A stretch of 64,000 nucleotides of DNA. Origin: Artocarpus heterophyllus. Taxonomy: Eukaryota; Streptophyta; Magnoliopsida; Rosales; Moraceae. Shown in pieces: positions 1-11,735 of this stretch. Positions within the stretch are counted from its first letter, which is position 1. Each line of letters begins with the position of its first letter. The notes below the pieces were generated by a model. The model worked only from the letters and a program-made list of their open reading frames with translations. It searched no databases and had not been told where the DNA came from. Made by a program: the position numbers and the translations under genes. The stretch lies in NCBI GenBank assembly GCA_025403435.1, contig CM046333.1, forward strand, positions 29,911,453-29,975,452, given 5' to 3'.

Positions 1-33
1 CACCAACCAGTAGATGAGCTCTCTTCTGTCAGT

Positions 34-906
34 TTGCCATATCCTTCCATGAAGTACTCGATGGATGTAGTCGGACCGTTTCCTCCTGTACCTAGACAAG
101 TCAAGTATGTGCTCGTCCTCACTGATTATTTTTCCAAATGGGTCAAAGCTGAAGCATTCGCGGACATTAAAGAGCTAGATGTCAAAAGATTCATTTGGAG
201 AAATATAATCTATCAGTTCGGAGTTTCGAGGGAGATCGTCATAGATAACGGCTCGCAATTCATCTTCTCTGCCTTTAAGAAGTTCTGTCGCGATTAGGAC
301 ATTGTTTTAAGCTTCTCAACGCCAAGATACTCGTAAAGAAATGGCCAAGCAGAAGCAACGAACAAGACAATCGTAAAGAATCTAAAGAAGAAACTTGAGG
401 CTAGAAAAGGATGTTAGGTCGAGGAACTCCCGATGGTACTTTGGGCATACCGAACTACTCTTAGGAGAGCAATGGACAAATCCCTATTCTCGCTCGTCTA
501 TGGGGTAGAAGCTGTTGTTTTTGCAGAAGTTGTCGCTCGAGATCTTTGAGTTGATTACTCTATTCTAAACGAGGCAAGAAACGACGCGATGATGCATGAC
601 GCATTGGATTTGATGGAGGAAAAAAGGGGCAAAGCTTTCTATCACCTAGGTTATTACCAACAAGCCACTGCCAGATACTACAACCAGAAGGTCAAGGTCA
701 GAAAATTCCATGAAGGAGATCTTGTGCTTAGGAAAGTCTTTCAGAATACCAAAGAGGCTAATGCTGGGAAATTGGTGGCAAATTGGGAAGGGCCTTATCA
801 AATAAGGTCAGTTATTCGGGACGGAGTATACAAGTTAAAAAAGCCGGATGGATCCCTCGTTACCAAGAGCTGGAACGCGAACCATTTGAGGAAGTACTAC
901 GTGTAA
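34..906 (+). pseudogene. Tat-type integrase (C-terminal part of pol), broken
   Basis: One reading frame runs the whole length, interrupted by four in-frame stops at 295 (TAG), 334 (TAA), 415 (TAG) and 547 (TGA). It encodes the DDE integrase core: MDVVGP with the first Asp, VLVLTDYFSKWVKAE, IDNGSQF with the second Asp, and NGQAEATNKT with the catalytic Glu. The C-terminal domain follows (GDLVLRKVF, WEGPYQIRSV) and ends NHLRKYYV, with no chromodomain. That ending is usual for Tat elements. The protein would insert element cDNA into chromosomes. The stops make it inactive. Confidence 0.85.
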
Positions 907-1083
907 TTTATACTATTTTAATGTAATTGAACTATGTTTGGCTTGATCCCTAAACATGGGTATGTAGGCAGCTCATATACGATATAAACGAGTGCAGCTG
1001 CTTTATTATTCGAATTTTATTTCCTCGATTTGTTGACAAGTTCTTTCCTCAGGGACCGCGGCTATACTTTACAAATCAACTTC

Positions 1084-1620
1084 GGACTCGACCAGCTCAA
1101 TCCAAACTCGCATTGCCATCTTCATGGCACTTCATACACGACCAGCTCGATCCAAACTCGCATTGCCATCTTTGGACTTGACCAGCTTGATCTGAACTCG
1201 TATTGCCATCTTCATGGCACTTGAGGCTCGACCAGCTCGATCAGAACTTGCATTGCCATCTTCATGGCACTTTGGACTTGACCAGCTCGATCCGACTCCC
1301 AGTGCCATCTCTTTTGGTCAAACTACGGATCCGATCAACTCGATCCCAGCACTTAGTATATCACCATATTCATGGATTAATTGCGATTCGACAAGCTCGG
1401 TCCGTACGACCTCGGTTAGTTTTCTATTTCCATTAGCTCGCTTATGAATTTGACCAATTTGATCAGAACGACTCGCGTTACCATAATCATGGTCTAGGGC
1501 TCGATCATTTTGATCTAAACCCGTTGTCAAATAAAATAATAATGCCATCCTCTCTCGGCTTTAACAGGGTTCGACCAACAAGTTTGATCTGAACAGTTTG
1601 ATAGCTAAACATGTTATGAG
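1084..1620 (+). repeat. degenerate tandem repeat downstream of Tat integrase
   Basis: About ten copies of a 38-60-bp unit are visible. The core reads CTCGACCAGCTCGATC, followed by AACTCGCATTGCCATC and TTCATGGCACTT. The first five copies (starts near 1084, 1137, 1175, 1226, 1274) are well conserved. Later ones (near 1327, 1385, 1446, 1500, 1568) decay and lose the second half. Tandem repeats between pol and the 3' LTR are a known habit of Tat elements and can seed satellites. Short open frames across this block are by-products of the repeat. Confidence 0.85.
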
Positions 1621-1699
1621 AAATCAAATTAATGAAATTTGACATTGAATTTCATTTGAAAAAGGGAAAGCTATTCAATACAGATTAAACTGTTTTCAA

Positions 1700-3880
1700 G
1701 CTTTTGTCCCCGCAAGTTGAACATTTTCTCCATCTATTGATTCGACAATTGTGGGGTCCACAAGCTCACCACTTGGAGTCGGAACAGCTTGAGGATCTAA
1801 AACTATGGGCTCGATAGTGACTTTTGGACCAGCCGGTTCGTCTTGGACATTTCGGTCATCCGTCGATAACAATTCTCGTACGTCCTTGATCTCTTCGTTG
1901 ATTGTTTCGACGCTTAGTTGGCCCTACTTGAATTCTAACAAAGCCTCTAGTCGTGCCTTGAAGGAGGAAGTGCCATAGATCTCAAGTAGCTGCTCCTTGT
2001 TGTCTTCAATATCCTTTTCTTTCGCAGCCAAAGCCTTAGTCAGGACATTAATTTTTTCTTCAAAAATTCAAAGGCTACTCGATAAGTTCAGCACCTTCTC
2101 GTTCGACCTGTTCAATGCGTCGCCCGCATCATTGAACTCCTTTTGCTTCCTATCCCACTCGGTTTTCATCGTCTTCAATTCCTCTTCAAGCTTCCTAATT
2201 CTCACCTACTCTTGCTCAAACTTGTGGATAGCCTTGTTTGTGAGGAGGTTGTGAAGCATAAGAGCTGGTACAAAGGAATTTTAGTATGGAAGGATACGAT
2301 CGAAGCAAAAAGAATTAAACATGCTTTATATGTTACCTGTCCCAATGTCACAGCCGACTCGTTGTGGAGCCAAGAGAATGGCTTCCCACCAAGAAGCTCC
2401 TCATCTTTGTCAAAATAAAAGTTTACGGCCGCTTTTATCACCGCCTCCCTATCTTGCATGATACTAACGTCTATTGGGACGTCAAGGGTCTTCTTGGGGA
2501 CACTCTATTCTGCACCCCTGGTTGAAGTTGAAGTTTCAGTGCCCTTTCTTTTCTTTGATGGTGGGGGCAGTATGTCAAAAGGTGGAGGTGGAGGAAGATT
2601 CGATGAAGTGGCTAGAGGAGTCACTTCTTTTTGTGATGGTTTGCCCGTTTGGCTCTTCTTTTTCTTGGCTACTTTGTCTGCATGTCTCATCTTTCGCATC
2701 TCTTCTACTGAGGGCAGTGTTATCTTCATGGTTGACAATGCGGCTTTTGTGAGATGAATGTCCTCGTCAGATATGGTGTAATATATTTTGATGGGCCGTA
2801 AAGTCGCTGAAGTGCACCGCGGCACACAAAGGCCCAATCGACTGATTTTAGAAATCGAATAGGAATACCTGTAAGGATTTCTATAAATCGCTTTCAAATT
2901 GAAGACCTTTAGAGTCGATCGGGCTGTGTGATCTCTGCCCAAGTCCTCCCTTTTAGGGCAAGTAGTGCGTCTAACCTCGCTTGGAACCTTTCATCGATTG
3001 GAGCAGGATGATTCAATTTGTAATCTATAAGAAAAGAAGAATTACTTGTGATTAGATGGAATTACTGTTCGAAGTATGAAAAACAATGATGCTTACCAAT
3101 ATTACCGAAAGCAAATGGAAAAGGGCAATTGAGTAGTTAGTTCGAAGGAGTCGTGGTTAATTGACATAAAAAAGTATCGCTCCTCCTAGTGCCTATCTGC
3201 ATTTACAAACTTTGTTATGAGCTACTTTGACTGCCTATATATGAAGTAGAAACAACCGAAATTTTTGCTGTTCGGCTTCAGGTAATAGCACCTGAGGAAG
3301 TCAAATATGTCAAAATTGATTCCAGCCTCCCCTATCAGGACCATAAGGGCTATAAGCAATCAAACCCCATTTGGCATGAGTTGAGTCATGGAAATGTGAA
3401 AGTGGCTGATGATCTCAATCATGAACTCTGGGATCGGCAGTCAAACCATTTTGTGTACACACAAAACCAGTTGTCGTTTTGTGTATCCGCACGCTCCCCT
3501 GGATAAGGCAATCGTATTTCAACTGAGGCTGGTATTCCATATTTCGATCTCACAATCAATAAGTCCCCCTTAGTAAAAATAGACTCTGGATTCTTTGTGA
3601 AAAATGAGACCCCTTTGGTCGGAGAAATGTATTTCTTCCTTTTGAGAGATTCGAAGTCATCGACTGTCTTCGACGGTCCTACTAGTCTGCTTTGTTCTAC
3701 ACCTTGGTTCGTTGTTTTTGAACTAGACCCGAATCTTGTACTCGATTTGATCATTGATTGTTGGCGGATCATTTTGTCGACTTCCCTTTCGTCACTGCTC
3801 GACCAAGGGTCCTCGCAGCTGCTAGAGGTTGAATCTATGATGACTGCCTTTGACATGTTTATAGAAACAGGACTGTCCAA
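1700..3880 (-). pseudogene. antisense gene of the Tat element (Transposase_28-like), broken
   Basis: On the strand opposite to pol, a methionine at 3880 opens a 153-codon frame beginning MDSPVSINMSKAVIID, rich in Ser. Past its stop at 3419 the sequence still resembles plant 'putative gypsy-type transposon' proteins (Transposase_28 type): MTQLMPNG, then FDIFDFLRCYYLKPN and FGCFYF. A Lys-rich, proline-rich stretch lies at 2942-2505 (PPPPPFDILPPPSKKRK), and a charged, coil-like region further down. Stops and shifts separate the blocks. Tat elements are known to carry such antisense ORFs; their role is unknown. The 3' limit is approximate. Confidence 0.65.
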
Positions 3881-4198
3881 GGAAAACTAGGGTTTTGAAG
3901 ATCAAAGAGCTAAAGAATCATAAAATCAGGAGAGTTTCTAACTATTCGTGACTGTTTTATACTCGTAACAACCAAACAGGTGCAGCAATGCCAGGTTTTC
4001 TTGGAAAATGTGATGCTTAGTATAAAGAAGGTTAGAATTGGAAAGAAAACAAGATCAAGGAAAGAAAATCGTAAGAAAATTAGAAGAAGAAAAGAAAATC
4101 TTGCCTGAAAATAGCAGAGACACTGAGAGAAACAGAAGGAAAATCACCTTAAGTTCGAGAGAAGAAAGATGGAATGAAGAGGCGAGAGAAAAAGCATG

Positions 4199-4205
4199 TT
4201 ATATA
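4199..4205 (-). promoter_or_regulatory. possible TATA box of the antisense gene
   Basis: On the minus strand TATATAA lies about 320 bases upstream of the antisense start at 3880. It is followed by a pyrimidine-rich stretch (minus strand, about 4195-4040) like many plant 5' leaders. This would give the antisense gene a promoter separate from the LTR. It rests on motif and spacing only. Confidence 0.4.
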
Positions 4206-4531
4206 CCACCCAAGGGTACCAGATCGATGGCTGGAATTGATTTAGCGCTATCTGATCCAAGGGCTAGGGTTATGCGTCTTTTCAAATTCCCACTCAAATT
4301 GAGGCGGTGTCTTTTTGAATCAGACTTGTGCATTAGCATTGTAGTATTTTTTAGGAGCTTCCAATCGACTGATGACATGCAATGCAGGTAATTAAGTATC
4401 ACGATTTCCTAGGGCAAGGTAATGATTCAGCTACGAATGCAGGATGTCAGTCAGTCACGTACCGTCGAGTTTGGGCCTGATCTTTATTCACTCCTATAGT
4501 CCATTACATCGACTAAGGAGTAGGGGCTATT

Positions 4532-5226
4532 TGTTGGGGTGAAATTTAGTGAGGCCCAAATTGCTAGTAGGCCCTTGTGGCCCAATTTTGGTATGAGTCG
4601 GATGGGTCAAGTAAAATCTACTAACTGGCTGAAGCCCAAACGAATTGAAGGTTCTTATTGTTCGATTCAATCGTCTTGCATCGTTTGAGTTATTCAACTT
4701 GTTGAAGAAATTTACGCTCGTTTTTACGTAAGCCAATAGTTGACTGTACAAACTGACGGTTGTAGCACGTCTAGTCATGGAGTGAAATGTGGGGGGACAT
4801 GATTCTTGCAGCCTATCATCGATTGATGCGTGTCCCACTATTGCAGTTACTTATGGTGCTCTATCCCACTCCACCGACGGTTGGGAGCCACTATCCCTCC
4901 TCCTCTTCTATATAAGGGGAAGGCTACTTCATTGTATGGGACACAGAAATATAAATACCGAAACCTAACCAATTTACTTTCATCCTTTTTTTGTAATTTG
5001 TATTTAAGAACTCTATTGTGAATTACAGTGGACGTAGCTCTCCATTAACAGGGTGAACCACTATAAATCCTGTGTCATTTTTACTTCACTTTTATTTTCT
5101 TTATTTTATTATAATCTAGCAAACAAATTCGAGTTTACAGATCCATTCAATGGTGATTTGAGGGCCCAAGTTCCTAAATAACCCAATCTAGAATTTCAAT
5201 ATTTGATTGTAGATTCACCGTCTACA
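4532..5226 (+). mobile_element. 3' LTR of the Tat element
   Basis: The LTR starts TGTTGGGGTG directly after a purine-rich tract (AAGGAGTAGGGGCTAT) and ends near GTCTACA. A TATA-like TATATAAGGG lies at about 4910. Length is about 695 bp. The second copy is outside the window, so the right edge is inferred from the TG...CA rule and may be off by some bases. Confidence 0.65.
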
Positions 5227-5399
5227 ATGTGCTCCACGGAGTGCCTATACTTTGATACTCTAATTATCAAGGTTGTTGTTGTTGAGTGTTGGAACTTGAA
5301 AGGATGCCATACCACCATTTGTCATAATTTGAGTGAGAATTTGAAAATTCTGAGTGCATGAATGAATCTGTCATGTCAAAAAACCTAAAGAAGGGTTGT

Positions 5400-5516
5400 A
5401 ACCTTAAAAAGTCAACACCGTCAAAGTCAAAATGGTCAATGGTCAAAGTCAACACTGGTCAATGATTTAGTAAACGCTGGTCAACAACTTGGTCAATGCT
5501 GGTCAATGGTTTCGTC
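5400..5516 (+). repeat. GGTCAA-rich minisatellite
   Basis: The words GGTCAA and AGTCAA recur about a dozen times with irregular spacing, for example in TCAATGGTCAAAGTCAACAC and GCTGGTCAATGCTGGTCAAT. No coding meaning is apparent. TTGAC (the reverse of GTCAA) is the core of WRKY-type W-boxes, so the array might bind such factors, but this could be chance. Confidence 0.6.
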
Positions 5517-5562
5517 TATGGCTTAACTTAATCTAAATCACTGAGTCTTCTCTCGATATAAA

Positions 5563-5796
5563 GAAACTCGAACAGTTTTCAATAACTTCTACAACAATTT
5601 CAAGAAATCTTTTCTGACGTAAAAGATTAGTCAAAGTTGCATCTATAGAGCATACTTTGAATTTTAAGAGACCTCGCAGCCCAATAACCTTTGCAACAAT
5701 TTTAAGAATTTTTTTTTTCTGATTTGAAAGATCAGTCAAAGCTGCATCTACAAAGTATACTTAGAATTTCATGAGAATTTATTAACCGGAAAACAA
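5563..5796 (+). repeat. two-copy tandem repeat, about 118 bp
   Basis: Copy 1 (about 5575-5672) and copy 2 (about 5693-5790) share AATAACyTyTrCAACAATTT, then a T-run, then GATyAGTCAAAGyTGCATCT and a CATGAG/TAAGAG end. Identity is roughly 75-80 percent by eye, so the duplication is old. No gene is visible in it. Confidence 0.6.
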
Positions 5797-6198
5797 ACTT
5801 TTATTAATCACTCAAATATTAGTACAAAAAACACAACACTCTTACAACTTCAACTTCAACTTTGCACTCAACTACAACTTTTATATTTCCTCTCACCCTC
5901 ACTAACAAGACAAAGCTTTGTTTTGTTTATCTACTCTCTAAGAAGCTTTGCTTCTTCACTTCCTCACTCTTAGAAGCCTTCGCTTCTATTCTTTCGGATG
6001 CGCACAAACAAACTAGGGAAGGGAATTTATACAAGAAGCAAACTAATACAAACTACATGAATAAACAAATGCCTTTTATTTAGAGGCACACAACTATTCA
6101 TACACCCTTCTCTTTTTTTTTAATGTTGTTGCCAATTACTAAAGCACTACATTGCTTAGGCTTTGCTTCTTGGGTCTTAATGGGCTTCAAAACAAGTT

Positions 6199-6942
6199 TA
6201 CATGCTACAACAGATTGATGGCTTTTTCAAAAGCAATAATATGGCTTTTGCTCTGGAAATGAGGAATGAGATGAAAAATAAGGGCATTGAATTAGATGTT
6301 AAGGCATATGGTGCTCTACTTGATGGGTTTTGTAAAGGGCACAATATGGTTACTGCTTCTGAACTTTTCTTAGAACTTTTTGAAGTTGGCTTATCTCCAA
6401 ATACGACCATTTACACGAGCATGATTTGTGGCTTCCGGAATTTAAGTAACACAGAAGCCAGTCCTCTTTGCTTGCGTAAGAGGATGTTAGATGAAGGGAT
6501 TCCATGTGATTTGTGAACATACACTGTACTAGTTGATGGATTGCTGAAAGATGGGAATTTACTTGTTGCGTCAGATGCATACTTAGAAATGCTTTCCAAG
6601 GTTATCGTGCCTGATATTGTCACATATACAGTTCTAATAAATGGCCTTTGTAGAAAAGGGCAGTTGGGGAATGCACGAAAGGTCTTGGAAGATATGGATT
6701 GAAAGAGTGTGGCCTCTAATGTTTTTATTTGTAATATCTTGATTGCAGAACACTTTAAGAAGGGGAATTTGCAAGAAGCATTTAGGCTGCATGATGAGAT
6801 GCTCAATAGAGGTCTTGTACCTGATGACACGACTTATGATATTCTTGTAAATGGAAAGCTGAAAGGAATATCTAAACTTCATGGGCTTCATGTGCTTAAG
6901 AGAAGTTGTTTCAAGATGTTTGGAGGTTTTCTTTTGTCCTAA
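6199..6942 (+). pseudogene. P-class pentatricopeptide repeat (PPR) protein fragment
   Basis: One frame carries consecutive 35-residue PPR motifs. Examples are DVKAYGALLDGFCKGHNMVT, then TTIYTSMICGFR, TYTVLVDGLLKDGNLLVASD, PDIVTYTVLINGLCRKGQLG, VFICNILIAEHFKKGNLQEA and DDTTYDILVNG. PPR proteins are RNA-binding helical-repeat proteins that act on organelle transcripts. About six repeats remain. Two in-frame TGA stops (6514, 6700) break it. There is no signal peptide or proper start, and the frame leaves PPR similarity after about 6875. It is a truncated pseudogene. Intron structure cannot be judged, as most PPR genes lack introns. Confidence 0.9.
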
Positions 6943-8335
6943 AAGAAGGAATTGTTTGATGTGGAGTTCACTGTTTTCCAACGTCAAAGCCTTGACCTTA
7001 ATTTTTTTCAAGTACTCGAGACCCTTCAATTTTCAAGTCGATCACTTTGATGAGGTTTATGCTTATTGACTTGGATAACATTCCTTGTTTTCCTACCAGG
7101 TTAAGCTTCTTTATCACTTTTTGGCTGATTGGAGCAGAAAGTAAAACAGGAGGATGAATAGCCAAATTGGTGAGCATTTGTTTGGCGTTTCTCAATGTCT
7201 CACTTACAAAAAGTCCTTGATAAAGAAGTATCTATATATTTAATTATTTGTTGGAAAAAAAAAAAGAAAGAAAAGGTTGAAATTCTTTTATACAGACAGA
7301 GAAAGAGAACGGACATGACAAATCAAGTGCAGAAGACAATGTCCAAGCTCCGGTTGAGGGAAATGGGGGGGTCGAGAAACGGTTCTTCCACCACGTAAGG
7401 ATTTTATTTCACTCCCAGTCCCACCCTGTAAGATTTCCAAACTTTTGAACAGGTTCACATTCCTATTTTTCATTAAGAGCAGGTCAAAGTGATGATGGAA
7501 TGTTATGCAATTATGCAAATTCCTGTTTTTAAGTATTAATATCAACTCAAATTTTGTTTGTACTTTAGCTAGTTAATTACTTTGAACGGAAAGAAATTAT
7601 GTTTTTAACCTTTTCAATCTTGTAATCATTATTTTCAAGTTGATTAAGCTAGTGCCACTTTTCTTCCTATCGTAGCCTTCGGAGTATGCTTAAAGATGGT
7701 TGGTTAATCTAGGCCATTCTGATGCTTATTCCAATACTTAAAATAGTTCTTGGACCACTCAAGTGGTTTAACATGTTCCTCATGTGATAACCACAGAATG
7801 CCAGGAACAATGCTAAAACGTCACTATTGTTAGCTAGAACCAGCTGTGTTCATAGGTTCTACAGCTTGTAAATTCCGAATACTTGTATGTTTTCTTGCGT
7901 GCCGTATTCAAGTATTGCACAATGAAACAAGCACAACGGCAGCATAAACTTTGCCCATGTACCGTAGAAGTTGATACAACGATTCGACAATCCAGAATTG
8001 GTACATGGAGGCTAGAGCACTGGATTTGATACCTCTAGAGGTTATTACATTATGGCACATAAAATAGTACCATGTAATTTACAATGCAATACAAAATAAT
8101 GCATGCTAATATGGCGTTAGAAGCACAGAACAATCGCCGAATATTTGTAATCATGGTAGGTTATACTACTTTCTTTGTGCGTTTTGGGAAGCCTGGAATT
8201 ATTGTCAAAAATTTTCTTCCAAAGTTAGAATGATAGTAAAAATATATTAAACATGTTTTGAAGTTAAGATTTTAAAATAACAAATTTCAATCTCTTTTTT
8301 TTCCCCTAATTTAACTAAGTAGCTTGCCAATTTGA
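6943..8335. other. intergenic, no recognised gene
   Basis: AT-rich sequence between the PPR fragment and the chromovirus. No domain, tRNA or terminal repeat was recognised. Part of it may be old 3' flank of the PPR gene. Confidence 0.5.
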
Positions 8336-8340
8336 CTTCT

Positions 8341-10445
8341 TGTAACACCTCAAATTTAATTAAGTGTTATTAGTGTGTAAAATGATGAACTAGTGTGCCA
8401 TAATGTATTTTAAACTTGATTTAACTATTTTGTGGTATTTCTAAATTAATGTTATTTTTTATTATTTTAATGATTTTTAATTACCTTTAATTATTTTTAT
8501 TTTATTTGTTATTTGAATTTTAAAACAAAACAATTTGACAAATGCCAAATATATCCCACTCTCCCTCACCCTCATTCTCTCCCTCTTCTCTCACTCTCTT
8601 TCTCTCGTCTCCCTCTTTGTCTTTCTCTTTCTCTTTTCTCTCTCTTTTAATTCAAAATTTTTAAGTTCAAGCCTTGATTTTTAGCTGGATTGGAGATCAA
8701 GGAACACGATCAAGCTACTTCAAACTAGCTTTAAAGCTCGGATTCAAGGTTAGTTTAACTTTTTCTAAAAATTTCAAACTTTTTCCTTAAAACTTCAATT
8801 TCTTTAAAATGATAGAATCTGAGTTATATGAGCTTAGAAACCCTTAAAACTAACTTAAAGGAACTTAAAATATCTAAAATCTAAGCTTAGTTTGAAGAAA
8901 AACAAATTTCAATCAAGATTTTTTATTTTTCCTCTATTTTTCTATTTTCGGGTTTAATTGAAATTTTCTATGTAAATCTTGTTTAAATTAGTTTAAAAGT
9001 GTTCAACTATGTTTTTCTACTTTCTATGAGTGTTTTGTAAGCCTGGGATTTGAGAAAACATGTTGAAATTAAAGATTTGAGCTCGGGAAGGCCGAGGCTC
9101 AGGTTTTGAAAAATTCCAAAATTTTCTAGTACGGCAGGCCGAACTTCATGTTCGGTAGGCCAGATTCATAAATTCGGTAGGTCGGACTCATACTTTTGGA
9201 AGGCCGAACCTGGAAAAGTTTGGCCAATTGGACCCAGATGGTTGGTAGGCCGAACTACACAGTTCGGCAGACCGGCTGGGCTTCGTGTAAATTTGTCATT
9301 TTTCATCTGTTTTTACTGTTTTGAACCTCGATTTAGATTTTAATCTTGCAATATGATTTTATAAACATAAATAGCACACTAGGACACTATGAGATAGCTT
9401 AGCAACATAGGATATCTTAAGCTAGATACTGATAAACCTAGTTCCTATTTAAGGGTGTTCGTGGTTCTGTGGAATTAACGTATAGCGAATTGGGACTGCG
9501 CTGTGGGACATTGGCATGAATATTGAGGTAGAACTTCTACCCCTCCTTTGGTAACTCTGTTTTGAAAGGATTTTTGGCGTTGAAAAATGATTTCTTTCAA
9601 AAGTGTTTTCAATGAAGGTTTTAAAGAAGATTTTATTAGTTATTTTCATAACTGTTGAGTGATGATATGATGTACATAAGGAACCACATAATGAATGTAA
9701 ACGAATACACTTGATAAATGGGTTTTAATAAATGATAGAAATAAATATAAGGGCATGATGCCATATCAAAGATCGGGTCGTGAAGTATGCGACCTTGGGG
9801 GTAGGTCTCGAAACCCAACTGGGCCACTACGGTGGTGATATGTTTATGGTTTGCCCAAGAAAGATAAAAAGGTACTTTTTAGATGAACTGTTTTAATAAG
9901 TTTTACTCAAATGAATTTATTTATTTAACTCTATTTTCTAATTATTTCTTTGAAAGATAAATTTTGTATTTAAATTGTTTATCTGTTTTTAAAACATAGT
10001 TCTACTGAGCCTTTCGCTCACATTCTATTTGTTTTTAAATCTTTTCCCTAGGTGGAATACAGCTTAGGATTGACAGAGGGTTCGTAGACCGGACTTGTGA
10101 CCACTAGAAGACTTGAGTAGGTTATATGTATATATAAACAAGGCATGTATTATTTTAATCTTTCTTTCTATTTTGGACTGTGGTTGTAATCTAAATATTG
10201 TCGATACTGTGTGTGTGCACAAGTTGTGGATCGGTGGGACCCAACACGTAATTTTCTCTTTTCTTACTATTTTATTTCTTTCTATTTATCTTATTTGTTT
10301 AATTATTATAAATACTTACTTAAAAAGGGTTTTAAATTATCACTTATTTCTTAATTAATTAAATTCTTTAACTTGTATTTTAATTAAATTTTTACTTAAT
10401 TTAATTAAACTGTCCACGTCACCTCCCGTACTCCGAGGTGTGACA
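8341..10445 (+). mobile_element. 5' LTR of the Tekay-like element
   Basis: It is collinear with the LTR at 27105-29270 over its whole length. Differences are point changes and small indels. One is about 75 bp missing near 8565 that in the other copy contains a GGGTGGT...ACCACCC hairpin. A long CT-rich run (8565-8650) and a cluster of GGYAGGCCGAA words (9086-9276) lie inside. Confidence 0.9.
9086..9276 (+). repeat. TTCGGYAGGCCGAA motif cluster in Tekay 5' LTR
   Basis: Seven copies of a GC-rich word occur in an AT-rich LTR, for example ACGGCAGGCCGAAC at 9131, TTCGGTAGGCCA at 9151, TTGGTAGGCCGAAC at 9242 and TTCGGCAGACCGGC at 9263. Each is close to an inverted repeat of TTCGGC and GCCGAA with a two-base centre. 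Spacing is 20-40 bases and irregular. The same word is found in unrelated LTRs in this window. Confidence 0.8.
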
Positions 10446-10448
10446 TAA

Positions 10449-10462
10449 TGGTATCAAAGCTC
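10449..10462 (+). promoter_or_regulatory. primer binding site (tRNA-Met type)
   Basis: TGGTATCAAAGCTC starts three bases after the LTR end. It differs at one base from the usual TGGTATCAGAGC complement of initiator tRNA-Met. Minus-strand DNA synthesis of the element would start here. Confidence 0.85.
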
Positions 10463-10549
10463 AAGATCATGAACCTTGGGAATTGTGCACATATAGGCAC
10501 GGCAATGAAATACCACGACCGTCCAAATTTTGTTTTCAGAAGTTAGAGA

Positions 10550-11735
10550 ATGGTACCTAGACGTCGTTCGATAGCTGACGCTGACCCTGGGAGTGATGAG
10601 GGCATGATGAGGGCTATGTTTCCTACATTCCGGCAGATGGCAGCAAGGGCAAAACCAGAAGATTCTGAGGCTAGTCGTTGGCATACGTACTTTAAGGAAT
10701 TTTGGCATGCATCTGTTCTAACCTTCGATGAAAATGAGGACCTGTAAGTGGCTGAATATTTGTTAGATTCCATTGTGAAACACCTGGATACCCTTGGTGT
10801 GCTAGCAGAGTATCGTGTAGAGTTTGCAGCCAATAAATTTGAAGATGGTGCTAATACTTAGTAGAAGTAAGCTAAGTGTCTGGAGAATAGCGGGAACATT
10901 GGCTGGGATAGGTTCGAGGAGCTGTTCTATTACTGTTACTTTCCGCAAGGATATAGAAATCAGAAGGCAGCTGAATTCTACGTATTACAGTAGGTGACAT
11001 GTCAGTTCAGGAGTACGAGGCAAAGTTTAATGAATTGGCCAGGTTTGGCTCCATCAGTAGTGGCATCGGAGCGTGAGAAGTGTATCAAGTTTCAAGAAGG
11101 GCTTAAGGCTTCTCTTCGACAGCAAGTGGTTGCCCGACGACTAAGGAATTTTAGTGAGCTTGTGTCGTTAGCTATATCCGTGGAAATTGATTATATGCAA
11201 TGCTATGAGGATGAAGCAAAGCATTAGGAGGACCACAAAAGAGCGACAGGAGGAGCATCAGCAGCCGTCCAACTCAAGGGAAGAGTCAACAGGGTAACGT
11301 GAATAGCAAAAGCAGTAGTTCATCCAACAACGGGCGCAACAACCCCTACAGCTTTCATTGCCACTATTGCCAACAGCTAGGACATATTAAGAGGAATTGC
11401 CTAATCAGGAGCGCTTGTCTAGGCCTTCAGGCCAGAGAAGGAGCCAGTCGTCAGCCTTAGTCTTAGACTTTGCCTCCGCCTCAGCAATTCCCTCAGCACT
11501 AGTTCCATCAGTTCTCTCCCCAACAATTGCCATACCCAGCACAAGGACACTAGCTGCAAAACTTCCAGCACAATGCCCCTTAGTATCGAGCGCCAAGTAC
11601 AGCTAGCGTGCAGTCACCTTCACTATAGCAATATCGGCCGGCTAATCCAGGACCTAGCAATGTTGGTAGAGGAAAAGGGAAAGCTCCAGTTCAGGTTCAC
11701 ACTATGATATCAGGAAGTTCAGATGCCCAAACCAG
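10550..11735 (+). pseudogene. chromovirus gag, broken
   Basis: The start ATG at 10550 follows the primer site by about 90 bases and reads MVPRRRSIADADPGSDEGMM. A stop at 10745 and further ones follow. The capsid region (RSTRQSLMNWPGLAPSV, EREKCIKFQEGLKASLRQQV) is at 10994-11227. A zinc knuckle (CHYC, then H, then C, spacing CX2CX4HX4C) is at 11359-11400, in a different frame. Gag forms the particle that packages element RNA. The frame is cut off by the Athila insertion at 11736 and resumes in protease at 23653. Confidence 0.85.

Larger units (their letters stand above)
1..5226 (+). mobile_element. Tat-lineage Ty3/gypsy retrotransposon, 3' half
   Basis: Only the downstream half of this element is in the window; its 5' LTR, gag and reverse transcriptase would lie to the left. 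The order is integrase, a tandem-repeat block, an antisense gene, a purine-rich tract, then the 3' LTR. This order, and integrase followed by a long non-pol region with an antisense ORF, is characteristic of the Tat/Retand/Ogre group. No target duplication can be tested because the left end is missing. Lineage is assigned from the integrase sequence and architecture, not from a tree. Confidence 0.8.
5227..6198. other. non-coding flank between Tat LTR and PPR pseudogene
   Basis: I see no protein similarity in this stretch. It contains two short repeat arrays, described separately, and a segment (5860-6080) with repeated AGAAGC and CTTCGCTTC words. Open frames here look accidental. Confidence 0.6.

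Noticed and set aside
1030..1548. Repetitive short proteins at the window start
   Set aside because: They translate the tandem repeat block in several frames at once.
4038..4391. 117-codon open frame on the plus strand
   Set aside because: It lies opposite the leader of the antisense gene, is biased to Lys/Glu/Arg from purine-rich sequence, and has no family match.
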